From Gordonia alkaliphila (GTDB lineage Bacteria; Actinomycetota; Actinomycetes; Mycobacteriales; Mycobacteriaceae): a DNA stretch of 64,000 bases. The translations under genes and the position numbers were made by a program. The stretch covers positions 2,108,001 through 2,172,000 of the forward strand of contig NZ_JALKBW010000001.1 in the NCBI RefSeq assembly GCF_023017165.1, given 5' to 3'. Shown here piece after piece: positions 42,541 to 51,402 of the stretch; position 1 is the first letter of the stretch, and each line of letters starts with the position of its first letter. The notes under the pieces are model-generated. The model was not told the origin of the DNA. It saw only the letters and a list, made by a program, of their open reading frames with translations, and searched no databases.

Positions 42541-44244
42541 ATGAGTGCCGTGGATGCCGTCGAGATCGCCGCCGTCGCGGTCCTGTGTGTGCTGGCCATC
42601 GCGGCGGCGAATACGCTCGCGCCGCGCCTTCGAGTCGCGGCGCCCCTGCTATTGGTGGCCGTCGGCGTCGGCGTCAGCTTCCTGCCGCGGGTGCCGGAGA
42701 TCCGCGTCGATCCGGAACTGATTCTGGTGGGGCTGCTGCCGCCGCTGCTCTATGCGGCGGCGCGCGCAATGCCGGTGATGGACTTCAAGCGCGACTTCCC
42801 GGCGATCGGTGCGCTGTCGATCGTGCTGGTGGTGGTCTCCGCCCTGCTGTTGGGGCTCTTCTTCACCGCGATCCTGCCGAACGTCGACTATGCGCTGGGG
42901 GTGGCGCTGGGCGCCATTCTCAGTCCGACGGATGCGGTGGCCACGAGCACGATCAAACGGATGGGTGCGCCCAACCGGATCGTGACCGTGTTGTCCGGGG
43001 AGAGTCTGTTCAACGACGCCAGCTCCCTGGTGGTGCTGCGCGCGGCGATCGCCGCCACCGGCGCGAGCATCTCCTTCGCCGGCGTCGCGGTGAACTTCCT
43101 GTGGTCCCTGATCGGCGCGGTCGTGGTCGGTGCTGCGGTGGGCTGGCTGTTCAGTCGGCTGCGGGCGCGTATCCCGGTGCCTGCCGTGGCCACCGCGATC
43201 TCCTTCACGATCCCGTACGTGGCGTATGTGCCCGCCGAGCTGATCGGGTCGTCGGGCTTGGTCGCCGCCGTGGCCGCGGGCCTGGTGACCGGTCGGACGG
43301 CGGTGCGGCACCTGTCGGCCGCGCATCGCCAGTCCGACGTGCAGAACTGGCGGATGATCGAGGTGATCCTGGAGGGCGGCGTATTCCTCCTGATGGGGCT
43401 CGAGCTCAACACCCTGCTGGTGGAGGTGCGCGAATCCCACGACACGTGGTTGCACGCACTGTGGCCGGCGGCGGCGGCGCTGGCACTGTCGTTGCTCATC
43501 CGGTGGGCGTTCGTGGCGCCGCTGGTGTGGTGGCTCGGTCGTCGTGCGCGGCGCGTCATCGCCCGCGAACCCACGCTCTCGGCGCTGCGGGAAGAGTTGC
43601 CCACCGATCAGATCGACGGCGACGCCGTCGGCCAACGACTGCGGCGGCAGCTGGACCGTCGTCTAGCCGACATCGACTACTACCGGGCCGAGGCGATGGG
43701 CTCGCGGGAAGGCCTGGTGGTGGTCTGGGGCGGCCTGCGCGGTGCGGTCACGCTCGCGGCCGCGCAGACCCTGCCGATCGATACGCCGTACCGATCCTTG
43801 CTGGTACTGGTGGCCTTCTTCGTCGCCGCGCTGTCGCTGACCCTGCAGGGTGGACTGATGGGCCAGGTGCTGCGCATGCTCAAGCTGCCCGATCAGAGCG
43901 CCGACATCCGGGCCGAACGCAAGCGGTTGCGCGGGGAGATGCTCGACGTGGCGCAGCGGACGCTGGCCGATCCGGCGGTGATCGGCACCGATCCGACGCT
44001 CGCCGAGCAGGCACGAGCGATCCGCGAACTGGAGAATCCCGACGTCGACGAGGACGACTCGGAGATCGACGCACTGGATCGGCGCCTGCAGACCTCGCGT
44101 GAGCTGCGCCGCGTACGACGGCGCGTGATCGACGAGCAGCGTCGTATGTTGCTGGCCTTCCGCGACCGCGGCACCTACAGCTCCGGTGCCCTCACCGACG
44201 AACTGGTCAAACTCGATGCGCAGGAACTGAGCCTGCAGAGCTAG
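42541..44244 (+). CDS. Na+/H+ antiporter, CPA1/NhaP type
   Basis: Antiporter of 567 aa with about twelve membrane helices in the first 430 residues. The CPA1 ion-binding motif is GAILSPTDAVATSTI, followed by VLSGESLFNDASSLVVL, and later RIWGGLRGAVTLA-like VVWGGLRGAVTLAAA. The hydrophilic C-terminal tail of about 140 residues is charged and may regulate activity. It exchanges Na+ or K+ for protons across the inner membrane. It is convergent with the MFS gene with a four-base overlap. Confidence 0.93.
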   Translation: MSAVDAVEIAAVAVLCVLAIAAANTLAPRLRVAAPLLLVAVGVGVSFLPRVPEIRVDPELILVGLLPPLLYAAARAMPVMDFKRDFPAIGALSIVLVVVSALLLGLFFTAILPNVDYALGVALGAILSPTDAVATSTIKRMGAPNRIVTVLSGESLFNDASSLVVLRAAIAATGASISFAGVAVNFLWSLIGAVVVGAAVGWLFSRLRARIPVPAVATAISFTIPYVAYVPAELIGSSGLVAAVAAGLVTGRTAVRHLSAAHRQSDVQNWRMIEVILEGGVFLLMGLELNTLLVEVRESHDTWLHALWPAAAALALSLLIRWAFVAPLVWWLGRRARRVIAREPTLSALREELPTDQIDGDAVGQRLRRQLDRRLADIDYYRAEAMGSREGLVVVWGGLRGAVTLAAAQTLPIDTPYRSLLVLVAFFVAALSLTLQGGLMGQVLRMLKLPDQSADIRAERKRLRGEMLDVAQRTLADPAVIGTDPTLAEQARAIRELENPDVDEDDSEIDALDRRLQTSRELRRVRRRVIDEQRRMLLAFRDRGTYSSGALTDELVKLDAQELSLQS

Positions 44245-45470
44245 TCGAGCGTCTCGACGGCAACCGCGTCGTCCGGAGCGGTGACGTGCCCGTCCGGGTT
44301 GGTTTCGCGCGCAGGCAGCCACATCGCGAAGGCGACGACCACCACGAGGCCGGTCAGCAGGAAGGCCGGGCCGAAGCCGAAAACGGTGGCGACGGCACCC
44401 GCGGCGAGCGGGCCGATCACGGCGCCGAGGTCGGAGGCCATGCCGTAGGCGGCCAGCGCCGAGCCGCCGCGTTGCGACGTGCCGAGGACGTCGCCGAGGG
44501 CGGCCTGATGGGTGGGTGCGAACAGGCCCGAGCCGATGCCGGCGATGGTGGTCAGGGCGACGGCCACCGCGAGATTGGGGGAGTAGCCGAGTGTCAGGGT
44601 CGACGCCGCGGCGATCGCCAATCCGGGCAGCAGAATCGGGCGACGACCGTAGGTGTCGGAGAGCCGGCCGGCCACCAGGATGGCGATCATGTTGCCGCCG
44701 GCGTAGAAGGCCAGGATCACGCCGGCCCAGGCGTCGGATTCGCCGAGGCCCTGGGTGATGAACAGCGGCACCAGGGCGATGCGGACGCCCATCGACGCCC
44801 AGCCCTGTGCGAAGTTGGAGGCGAGGACGGCGCGGTAGGCGTTGTCTCGGCAGGCCGTCGCGAAGGTCACCGTCTCGACGGCCTTGTGTGCGCCGCCCGC
44901 GCCGTCGACCGCGTGGCCGGGCACCGCGGGCATGAAGAACGCCACGCCGAGCGCCGCGATCACCAGGGCGATGGCGTAGACCACGAACGGGAGTTTGAGG
45001 CCGCCGCCGATCAGTGCGGCACCGATCAGCGGGCCGGTGAGATTGCCGATCAGGAACCCGGCGGAGAAGTAGCCGGAGGCGCGGCCGCGGAGCTGCGGCG
45101 GGGCGAGCCGGATCAACAAGGCCATCGCCGAGACGGTGAACATCGTGGAACCGATGCCGCCCGCGGCGCGAAAGAGCAGAAGTTGCCAGTACGACGCGGC
45201 GAACGCGCACGCCAGCGTGCTGGCGGCGACGATGATCAGACCGGTCAGATAAATACGGCGCTCACCGAGCACCGTGACCAGGCGGCCGGTCGCCGGAGCG
45301 AAGGCCAAGCGCATTACGGCGAACGCGGAGATCACCGCCGACACTGCCGTCACCGACACCCCGAAGGTGCTGGCGAAGATCGGCAGTGCCGGCGCGATCA
45401 GTCCGTAGCCGAGCGCGATGACGACATTGGCCGCCAGAAGAACCCACAGACCGCGGGGGAGATGCTTCAT
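44241..45470 (-). CDS. MFS transporter
   Basis: Major facilitator of 409 aa with twelve predicted helices. The MFS loop motif between helices 2 and 3 is FAPATGRLVTVLGERRIYLTGL; the second-half equivalent is LVAGRLSDTYGRRPILLPG. Its arrangement matches the DHA1 drug-efflux group; the substrate is unknown. The first residues MKHLPRGLWVLLAANVVIALGYGLIAPALPIF are a typical first helix. Confidence 0.92.
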   Translation of the reverse strand: MKHLPRGLWVLLAANVVIALGYGLIAPALPIFASTFGVSVTAVSAVISAFAVMRLAFAPATGRLVTVLGERRIYLTGLIIVAASTLACAFAASYWQLLLFRAAGGIGSTMFTVSAMALLIRLAPPQLRGRASGYFSAGFLIGNLTGPLIGAALIGGGLKLPFVVYAIALVIAALGVAFFMPAVPGHAVDGAGGAHKAVETVTFATACRDNAYRAVLASNFAQGWASMGVRIALVPLFITQGLGESDAWAGVILAFYAGGNMIAILVAGRLSDTYGRRPILLPGLAIAAASTLTLGYSPNLAVAVALTTIAGIGSGLFAPTHQAALGDVLGTSQRGGSALAAYGMASDLGAVIGPLAAGAVATVFGFGPAFLLTGLVVVVAFAMWLPARETNPDGHVTAPDDAVAVETLD

Positions 45471-45498
45471 GCCGCGGAATCAGGCCGAACTCGGGCGG

Positions 45499-46374
45499 TC
45501 AGTGCGACTGCGAACGCACGATCATCACCGGCACCTTGGCGTGGTGCAGCACCTTCTGGCTGCGCGAGCCGAGGAGCAGGCCGGTGAAGCCGCCGCGGCC
45601 GCGGCTGCCCATGACGATCAGCGACGCGGTGTCGCCTGCGGTATCCAGGATGGCCTTGCCCGGCTCCTCGGGGATCACCACGCGATTGACCTTCACGTCC
45701 GGGTGATCGGTGGAGTAACCGGCCAGGCGCTCGGCCACCGCGCCGACGGCCTGCTCGCTCATCTGCTCGATCTCGTCGGCGCTCAGACCGAAGCCGTGCA
45801 GCGCGTCGGCGTCGAGCGGGGTCCAGGTGTGGACCGCGATGAGTTCGGCGTTGCGCAGGTCGGCCTGGCGGTAGGCCTCGGCCACGGCCGGGTCGCTGAC
45901 CTTGGAGTCGTCGACGCCGACCACCACGGGACCGTCGCCGATGACGGCCTCGGGCGGCACGATGACCACCTTGCTCTTGGCGTGAGCGGAGACGCTGGTG
46001 CTGACCGAACCCAGGAACAGGCCCTTCAGGCCACCGAGGCCACGGCTGCCCAGGACCACCATTTCGGCGTCCTCGCTGAAGTCGATCATCACGTGTGCGG
46101 CGTCGCCCTCGGCGATGGAGCCGTGGATGGTGATGCCGGGAGCGGCTTCCTCGGCGACCTTGGCCGCATCCTGGACGTACTTGCTGACCTCGCCGCGGAT
46201 CGCGTCGATCACGTCCTGCGGGATCACCAGGCCGGGCGCGTAATCGCTGGTCGTGGTGGTGTAGGCCGAAACGATTTTGAGGTCGGCGCCTTCGAGTTTC
46301 GCTTCCTGCGCCGCCCAGCGCACTGCGTTGACTGCTTCGGCCGATCCGTCGACACCGACAAGAACCACGCTCAT
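45499..46374 (-). CDS. Tandem-domain universal stress protein
   Basis: Universal stress protein of 291 aa with two USP domains. Both carry the ATP-binding motif: GSRGLGGLKGLFLGSVS (first) and GSRGRGGFTGLLLGSRS (second), each after a VLVGVDGS or VVVGVDDS strand. Two-domain USPs in mycobacteria are typical DosR-regulon members induced by hypoxia or NO. A DosR-like box stands about 110 bases upstream, supporting the same control. ATG at 46374 is where similarity begins. Confidence 0.93.
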   Translation of the reverse strand: MSVVLVGVDGSAEAVNAVRWAAQEAKLEGADLKIVSAYTTTTSDYAPGLVIPQDVIDAIRGEVSKYVQDAAKVAEEAAPGITIHGSIAEGDAAHVMIDFSEDAEMVVLGSRGLGGLKGLFLGSVSTSVSAHAKSKVVIVPPEAVIGDGPVVVGVDDSKVSDPAVAEAYRQADLRNAELIAVHTWTPLDADALHGFGLSADEIEQMSEQAVGAVAERLAGYSTDHPDVKVNRVVIPEEPGKAILDTAGDTASLIVMGSRGRGGFTGLLLGSRSQKVLHHAKVPVMIVRSQSH

Positions 46375-46484
46375 CGTGAAACCCACATCCTCGCTCGCTA
46401 CGGCCCGGACGCACGGAGTGCGCATCCGTAATTTCAAGCCTCATCACTATTCTGTCGTACCGTCCACCCGGATGCACGGCGGGT

Positions 46485-46500
46485 GGGGACTTTGGGCCCC
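46485..46500 (-). promoter_or_regulatory. DosR/DevR-like box upstream of the universal stress gene
   Basis: GGGGACTTTGGGCCCC matches the core of the DosR consensus (GGGACTWWAGTCCC) at 12 of 14 positions. A minus-strand -10-like TAGTGAT lies about 40 bases downstream at roughly 46447-46453. The divergent gene at 46556 could also respond. Confidence 0.6.
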
Positions 46501-46542
46501 GGTTTGCTTCGACACACCTCGGCTCGGCCGAAAAACCGTCGG

Positions 46543-46558
46543 TATCCTGGTTGTTATG
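46543..46558 (+). promoter_or_regulatory. Leaderless promoter, -10 TATCCT
   Basis: TATCCT (46543-46548), seven bases, then ATG at 46556. Confidence 0.6.
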
Positions 46559-46903
46559 AGTATCGAATCGCAGCATGAGCTGCCGCAGCAGTCACCCGGC
46601 GGCGAGCTGGAGCCGGAGATGCCGCGCGTCGAACTCCGCCAGACGATTCTGCAGGTGGTGGTCACCGTCGGCATCGCCGCATTGTTCGTGGCCGGGGCCG
46701 CCGTGACCAGCGGTGTCTGGTTCAAGGTGCTGATCCTGGGATCGGCGGCGGTGATCTTCCTCGGAGCCGTGGTGCTCGGGGTGCGGGCCTTCCGCAGCCA
46801 GCGCAGCGGTGGTCGCTGGCAGGTCTATCAGGGCGGCATGTGGGCCCTGCTCATGATCTTCCTGCTCTGGGTCTTCGGCGCCATCGGCGCTGCGATGGCC
46901 TGA
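46556..46903 (+). CDS. Small two- to three-helix membrane protein
   Basis: Protein of 115 aa not assigned to a family. An acidic N-terminus (residues 1-27) precedes helices ILQVVVTVGIAALFVAGAAVTSG, VLILGSAAVIFLGAVVLGV and a C-terminal GMWALLMIFLLWVFGAIGAAMA, with a basic loop RAFRSQRSGGRWQ between. No catalytic residues are obvious. Its start is supported by the leaderless promoter spacing. Confidence 0.75.
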   Translation: MSIESQHELPQQSPGGELEPEMPRVELRQTILQVVVTVGIAALFVAGAAVTSGVWFKVLILGSAAVIFLGAVVLGVRAFRSQRSGGRWQVYQGGMWALLMIFLLWVFGAIGAAMA

Positions 46904-46906
46904 CAG

Positions 46907-48717
46907 TCAGAACGGCGGTTCGCCCATCGCCCGTTTCGCCTCGTAGTGGTCCCAGGCCGCGGCTTCTTCGGCGGCCTGCCGTCGTGCCTGGTCGACGGCG
47001 CGCTGTTCGTAGTTGGCCTTCCGCTCGGCCCGTCGCCGCGCATGCTTGGCCGCGGTGCGGGTCTGCGATCGTTGCGGGGCCTGCTCGACGGTGCTCGCCG
47101 CGGACCCCGCCGCTGCCTGCTGTGCGAGTTGGTGCCGGCACCGCAGGTCGGCGAGTTGCGGGAACAGCACTGGTTGGGTGCGAGGAGTTCGACGGTGATG
47201 CCGCCCGGGGTGGTCACCGACGAGTGGTAGTGCCTGTCGTCGTCGATCCAGAGGTCGTCGAGGAAGCCGGTCAGATGGGTTTTCATCAGGTGATGGAAGC
47301 GACACTTGGGTAGCAGATTGCACATGCACGTGGGTCCGCCGTTGCTCGGGCAGATGTTGTCGAACTCGGCGACGTGGTCGAGATCGCAGGCGAAGGCCGC
47401 GCGCTCGCAGCCGGGGATGGAACAGGTGCCCCAGAGGAAGCGTGCGACGAGGTCGGTGAGCAGGTTCGGCCGGTAGGGGTCGCTCGGCAGCGCGGTTTTC
47501 GCGATCAGGAAGCGCGGCGGGGAGACGCCGTCGGCCGCTTGGGTGTCGGATCCGGCGTCGGATGCGCTTGCGGCCGCGCCGTTTTCGTCGATTTCCGGGT
47601 CGGGGCGTGGGTCATCGGCCCGGCACTCGTCCGGGCTGTCGGGGCGGGGTCCTTTTCGGTGGACCGTCGCCTCGTCGAGGTCGTCGTCGCCGAGTGGTTC
47701 GGGTTCTAGAAGGTCGTTCAGGTCGTGCTGGTGGATCACGGCGTCGTCGCGCTCGGCGATCTGCCGCACGTGATCGCCGGAGATCGGCCCGTAGCCGTCG
47801 AGGTAGCCGCACCGGTCGCCGCCCTCGAGGGTGGTGGCGTCGCAGAGGACGTGGACGACGATCCGCGCCGCGCGGGCGTCGAGCTGCACGTCGCTGATCT
47901 GCGCGGTGCAGCCGTCGCTGTCGCACTGGCAGTTGAACGGCGTGCGTTGCAGGAGGGCGATGGCGGCGTCGGAGCGTGCTTGGGCCTTGGTGCGGGGATC
48001 GTCCGGGCAGAGGCCGGCGATCACGGCGTCGAGCATTTGCCGCACGAGGCGCACGTCTTCGGCGGTCGCGGTGATGGAGATCTGCGCCATCCCGCTGTCG
48101 AGGGCCTGGAAACCGACGTTCCGAGACGCCTTGGCGCGGTCGCGGTCGAGCTTCTCGGCGTCGGGGTCGTATTCGGCGACCAGTTTGCGGGCCATGTGGC
48201 CGGTTTTGGTGATCGACATCGACGACACCCCGCCGCGCAGGCCCATGATCGCCAGGGCGAGGGTCTGGTCGATCAGGGCCATGATCTCGTCGTCGTGGAC
48301 CAGCTGGGTTTCGGCGACGATCCGATGGAAGCGGGCGCGGTCGATGAGGCCGAGTCGCATGGTGGAGAACACCGCGGGCAGGCGGTCGCGGGCGCAGACG
48401 GCGTCGTCGAGCAACGAGCGGGCGAAGTGGTCGGTGCTGTCCAGACTCATCTGCAACTCGAGCGCGGTCTGCGCTTCCAAGTCCAGGATGGACCGTTGCG
48501 TCACCGCCACGTTCTTACTAGCGGCCTGGACGTGATCGAACATCGACAGCGCGAACTGGAACAGCCGCCAGTCGAGAAAGCAGTGGCCGTTCTTGACCGA
48601 GTGCACGGCCTCGGCGAGGTCGCCGGTCGACAGTTCCGAGAGAGAAACGGTGGACGAGGGCATGCCGACGGAAGCCAAGTCCGCCTGCGGCCAGGCGGAA
48701 GCGGCGAGCTTCGTCAT
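46907..48717 (-). CDS. DUF222 / HNH family protein, frameshifted near the 3' end
   Basis: Second DUF222 member. From ATG 48717 (behind GGGGAGG) the frame encodes the DUF222 helices, an acidic linker and an HNH region (CSIPGCERAAFACDLDHVAEF, CNLLPKCRFHHLMKTH). At about 47176 the meaningful frame changes: downstream, the -/+1 frame reads VLFPQLADLRCRHQLAQQ and then an arginine/glutamate-rich tail ending MGEPPF, the normal family end, at 46907. Adding one base in a GGG run restores one continuous protein. Without this the frame runs on antisense through the neighbouring gene. Sequencing error or recent mutation cannot be told apart here. Confidence 0.8.
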
Positions 48718-48899
48718 GCTTACTCACCTCCCCAAGCGAGTCAGCCACACCGATTGATCTGGTGTGCTAACTCCACGTTACACCTATCTCTCTAGTAGAA
48801 CAAGCATTCGAGAAGAAATATTTCGAAGAATTTCTGAAGGCATCGGGAAGCCCTTGACCAGGTCTTTTGCCGGACGAAGGTGGCTGGTCGAGTGGGTGG

Positions 48900-50470
48900 T
48901 CAGGTCCAGCTGGGCAACCAGAGCTGCATGTTCCACAGCTGATTGCTGATCGGGACCCCGGTGAGGATCGGCCAGTGGAAGGCGAAGTTGGTCACCACGA
49001 GTCCCACATAGAGCGCCACGCCGAGGACGGCGATCAGCCGCGTCGTCGACAATCGCCCTCTTCCCGCACTGGAGAGGACGTCGCCGCAGACCAGCGCCAA
49101 GCCCATCACCAGGAACGGCGCCATCGCGGTGGCGTAGAAGAAGTACATCTGGCGGTCGATCGAGAAGAACCAGGGGAGGATGGCGGCGCCGTAGCCGACG
49201 AGGACGGCGGCGTAGCGCCAGTCCCGGCGGAAGATGGTGCGCCAGAGCGCCCACGCCAGCATGGGCAGGGCCAGCCACCACAGCGCGGGCGTGCCGATGA
49301 GCATCTGGGCGCGAATGCAGTCGCCGCCGCCGCACTGGTCAGGGCCGTACGAGATCGCGTAGAGCATGGGACGCAGGGCCATCGGCCACGTCCAGGGCTT
49401 GGACTCCCACGGGTGTTGATTCCCGGCGGCGTTGGTGAGGCCGGAATGGAACTCGAGAATTCCGGTCTCGTAGTACCAGAACGACCGGATGGCGGCCGGT
49501 ACCCAGGCGAAGGGGCCGTCGACGCCGACTTCCGTGCCCACCACGTAGCGGTATACCGAGGTCTCCGCGCGGAACCACACCGCGAAGAAGGCGAGGTACA
49601 TCGTCACGGGCAGCACTGCCAGCGACGCGCCCGACGGGAGCAGATCGCGCGCCAGGACGCCCTTGTACGGCTTGCGCACGTGGTAGGCCTTGCGGGCGGC
49701 GAGGTCGAAGCCGAGGGACATCAGGGTGAAGAAGACGACGAAGTACATGCCCGACCACTTGGTGCCGCAGGCCAGACCCAACATCACGCCGGCGGTGAAC
49801 CGGTACCAGCGGAAGCCCAGCCGGGGTCCGAGCGGGCTCAGGTGCATGCGGCCCTCGACGTAGGCGCGGTGCATACGTGCGCGCATCTGGTCGCGGTCGG
49901 CGATGAGGGCGGCGAAGGCGAGCACCACGAAGAGCGCCTGGAAGATGTCGAGCATGCCCATGCGGGACTGCACGAACAGCACGCCGTCGCAGATGGCGAA
50001 GATACCGGCCAGCGCTCCGATCAACGTGGATCGGGACATCCGCCGCACCGTCAGATAGATCGCCAGGACGATGATGACGCCGGAGACGGCGGCGGTGAAT
50101 CGCCAGCCCATCGGCCCGTAGCCGAACATCGCCTCGCCGATCGCCAGCATCCATTTGCCGACGGGCGGGTGCACCACCAGGCCGTACGCGGGATTGTCCT
50201 CGATCCAGCCGCCGCCGGTCAGCGCCTGCCAGCCCTGCGGCACGTAATGCTTCTCGTCGAAGACGGGCGTGCCGTCGTCCGTCGGATGGGTGAGGTCCAG
50301 AAGCGCGTCACGATCGCGATCAGGGTCAGCACGACGCCGACGATGAAGCCGCGTCGACGGTCGGTCGCGCCGAAGATCGGCTCGGGAATCTCCGGGCCGG
50401 GAGCGGTGCCGAGGTCCTCGGTGCGCGCGCGGGGTGCGACGGTGGCGCGATCGAGGACGGCTGGACTCAC
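48900..50470 (-). CDS. pmt: Protein O-mannosyltransferase, apparent frameshift near the 5' end
   Basis: Polyprenyl-phosphate-mannose protein mannosyltransferase (PMT/GT39), about 523 aa, multi-spanning membrane enzyme that glycosylates exported proteins. The conserved first loop reads GTPVFDEKHYVPQ (catalytic DE) and later marks are HPPVGKWMLAIGEAMFGYGPMGWR and FWYYETGILEFH. The true N-terminus (MSPAVLDRATVAPRARTEDL...) is in another frame up to VTRFW at about 50297; one missing base in a two-C run (plus strand) would join it to DLTHPTDDGTP. GTG at 50470 follows TACCAT by seven bases. It matches Rv1002c by position beside rsmI. Confidence 0.88.
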
Positions 50471-50483
50471 CTGGCCGATGGTA
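50471..50483 (-). promoter_or_regulatory. Leaderless promoter of the mannosyltransferase, -10 TACCAT
   Basis: On the minus strand TACCAT (50483-50478), seven bases, then GTG at 50470. Only nine bases separate it from the divergent rsmI -10. Confidence 0.6.
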
Positions 50484-50491
50484 GAGGAAGG

Positions 50492-50506
50492 TAGGTTGGC
50501 CAGGTG
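50492..50506 (+). promoter_or_regulatory. Leaderless promoter of rsmI, -10 TAGGTT
   Basis: TAGGTT (50492-50497), six bases, then GTG at 50504. Confidence 0.6.
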
Positions 50507-51352
50507 ACTGGAGCACTCGTCTTAGCCGGTACTCCGATGGGACAGCCCGGCGACGCCTCCCCGCGACTGCGGGAGGCCTTGGCGTCCGCGGACATCGTGG
50601 CCGCCGAGGACACGCGGCGGGCCCGCGGCTTGGCGTCGTCGTTGGACGTGACGATCGGCGGAAAGCTGGTCAGCTACTACGACCACGTCGAAGCCCAGCG
50701 CGCGCCGCAATTGGTGGAGGCGATTGCCGACGGCGCCACCGTTCTGCTGATCACCGATGCGGGCATGCCGTCGGTGAGCGACCCCGGTTATCGACTCGTC
50801 GCCGCCTGCGCGGCCGCCGACCTGCGCGTGACCTGTCTGCCCGGCCCGTCCGCGGTGACCACCGCGCTGGCGCTGTCGGCGCTGCCTTCGGAGCGGTTCT
50901 GCTTCGACGGCTTCGCCCCGCGCAAGCCCGGCGCGCGCCACGACTGGCTGGCGTCGCTGCGCACCGAGCCGCGCACCGTGGTCTTCTTCGAATCTCCGCA
51001 CCGGCTGGCGCAGACCTTGGCCGACGCCGCGCAGGTGCTGGGCGACGACCGGCCGGCGGCCGTGTGCCGCGAACTGACCAAGACCTACGAGGAGGTCAAG
51101 CGCGGCGGTCTCGGCGAGCTGGCTCGGTGGGCCGCCGACGGCGTCAAGGGCGAGATCACGGTGGTCGTCGCCGGCGCTTCGGCGATCGACGACGAAGCGG
51201 ACCTCGAGTCGGTGGTGGCCGCGGCCGAGAGGCTGGCCGACGCTGGCAGTCGTCTCAAGGATGCGTGCGAGCAGGCGGCGGCGGGGACGCCGTTCAGTCG
51301 CCGCGAGGTCTACGAAGCGGTACTGGCCGCCCGCCGCGCGGCCGACAACTGA
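50504..51352 (+). CDS. rsmI: 16S rRNA (cytidine1402-2'-O)-methyltransferase
   Basis: SAM-dependent methyltransferase of 282 aa of the tetrapyrrole-methylase fold. Family marks: LVLAGTPMGQPGDASPR, VAAEDTRRARGL, LITDAGMPSVSDPGYRLV, CLPGPSAVTTALALSALPSERFCFDGFAPRK and VFFESPHRL. It methylates the ribose of C1402 in the decoding centre. Its divergent neighbour and position match Rv1003 of M. tuberculosis. The accessory island begins 46 bases after its stop. Confidence 0.95.
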   Translation: MTGALVLAGTPMGQPGDASPRLREALASADIVAAEDTRRARGLASSLDVTIGGKLVSYYDHVEAQRAPQLVEAIADGATVLLITDAGMPSVSDPGYRLVAACAAADLRVTCLPGPSAVTTALALSALPSERFCFDGFAPRKPGARHDWLASLRTEPRTVVFFESPHRLAQTLADAAQVLGDDRPAAVCRELTKTYEEVKRGGLGELARWAADGVKGEITVVVAGASAIDDEADLESVVAAAERLADAGSRLKDACEQAAAGTPFSRREVYEAVLAARRAADN

Positions 51353-51402
51353 TCGCGCAGTCGTCGGCTCGACTTCCTCGGAACGGATGAAGCCGCGGCT
51401 AG

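Noticed and set aside
46828..46906. Extension of the DUF222 frame to 46828
   Set aside because: This part is antisense to the small membrane protein and lacks the family C-terminus, which lies in the other frame and stops at 46907.
50471..50516. Upstream start of the mannosyltransferase frame at 50516
   Set aside because: The arginine-rich N-terminus in that frame is a shadow; the true N-terminus is in the other frame from GTG 50470.
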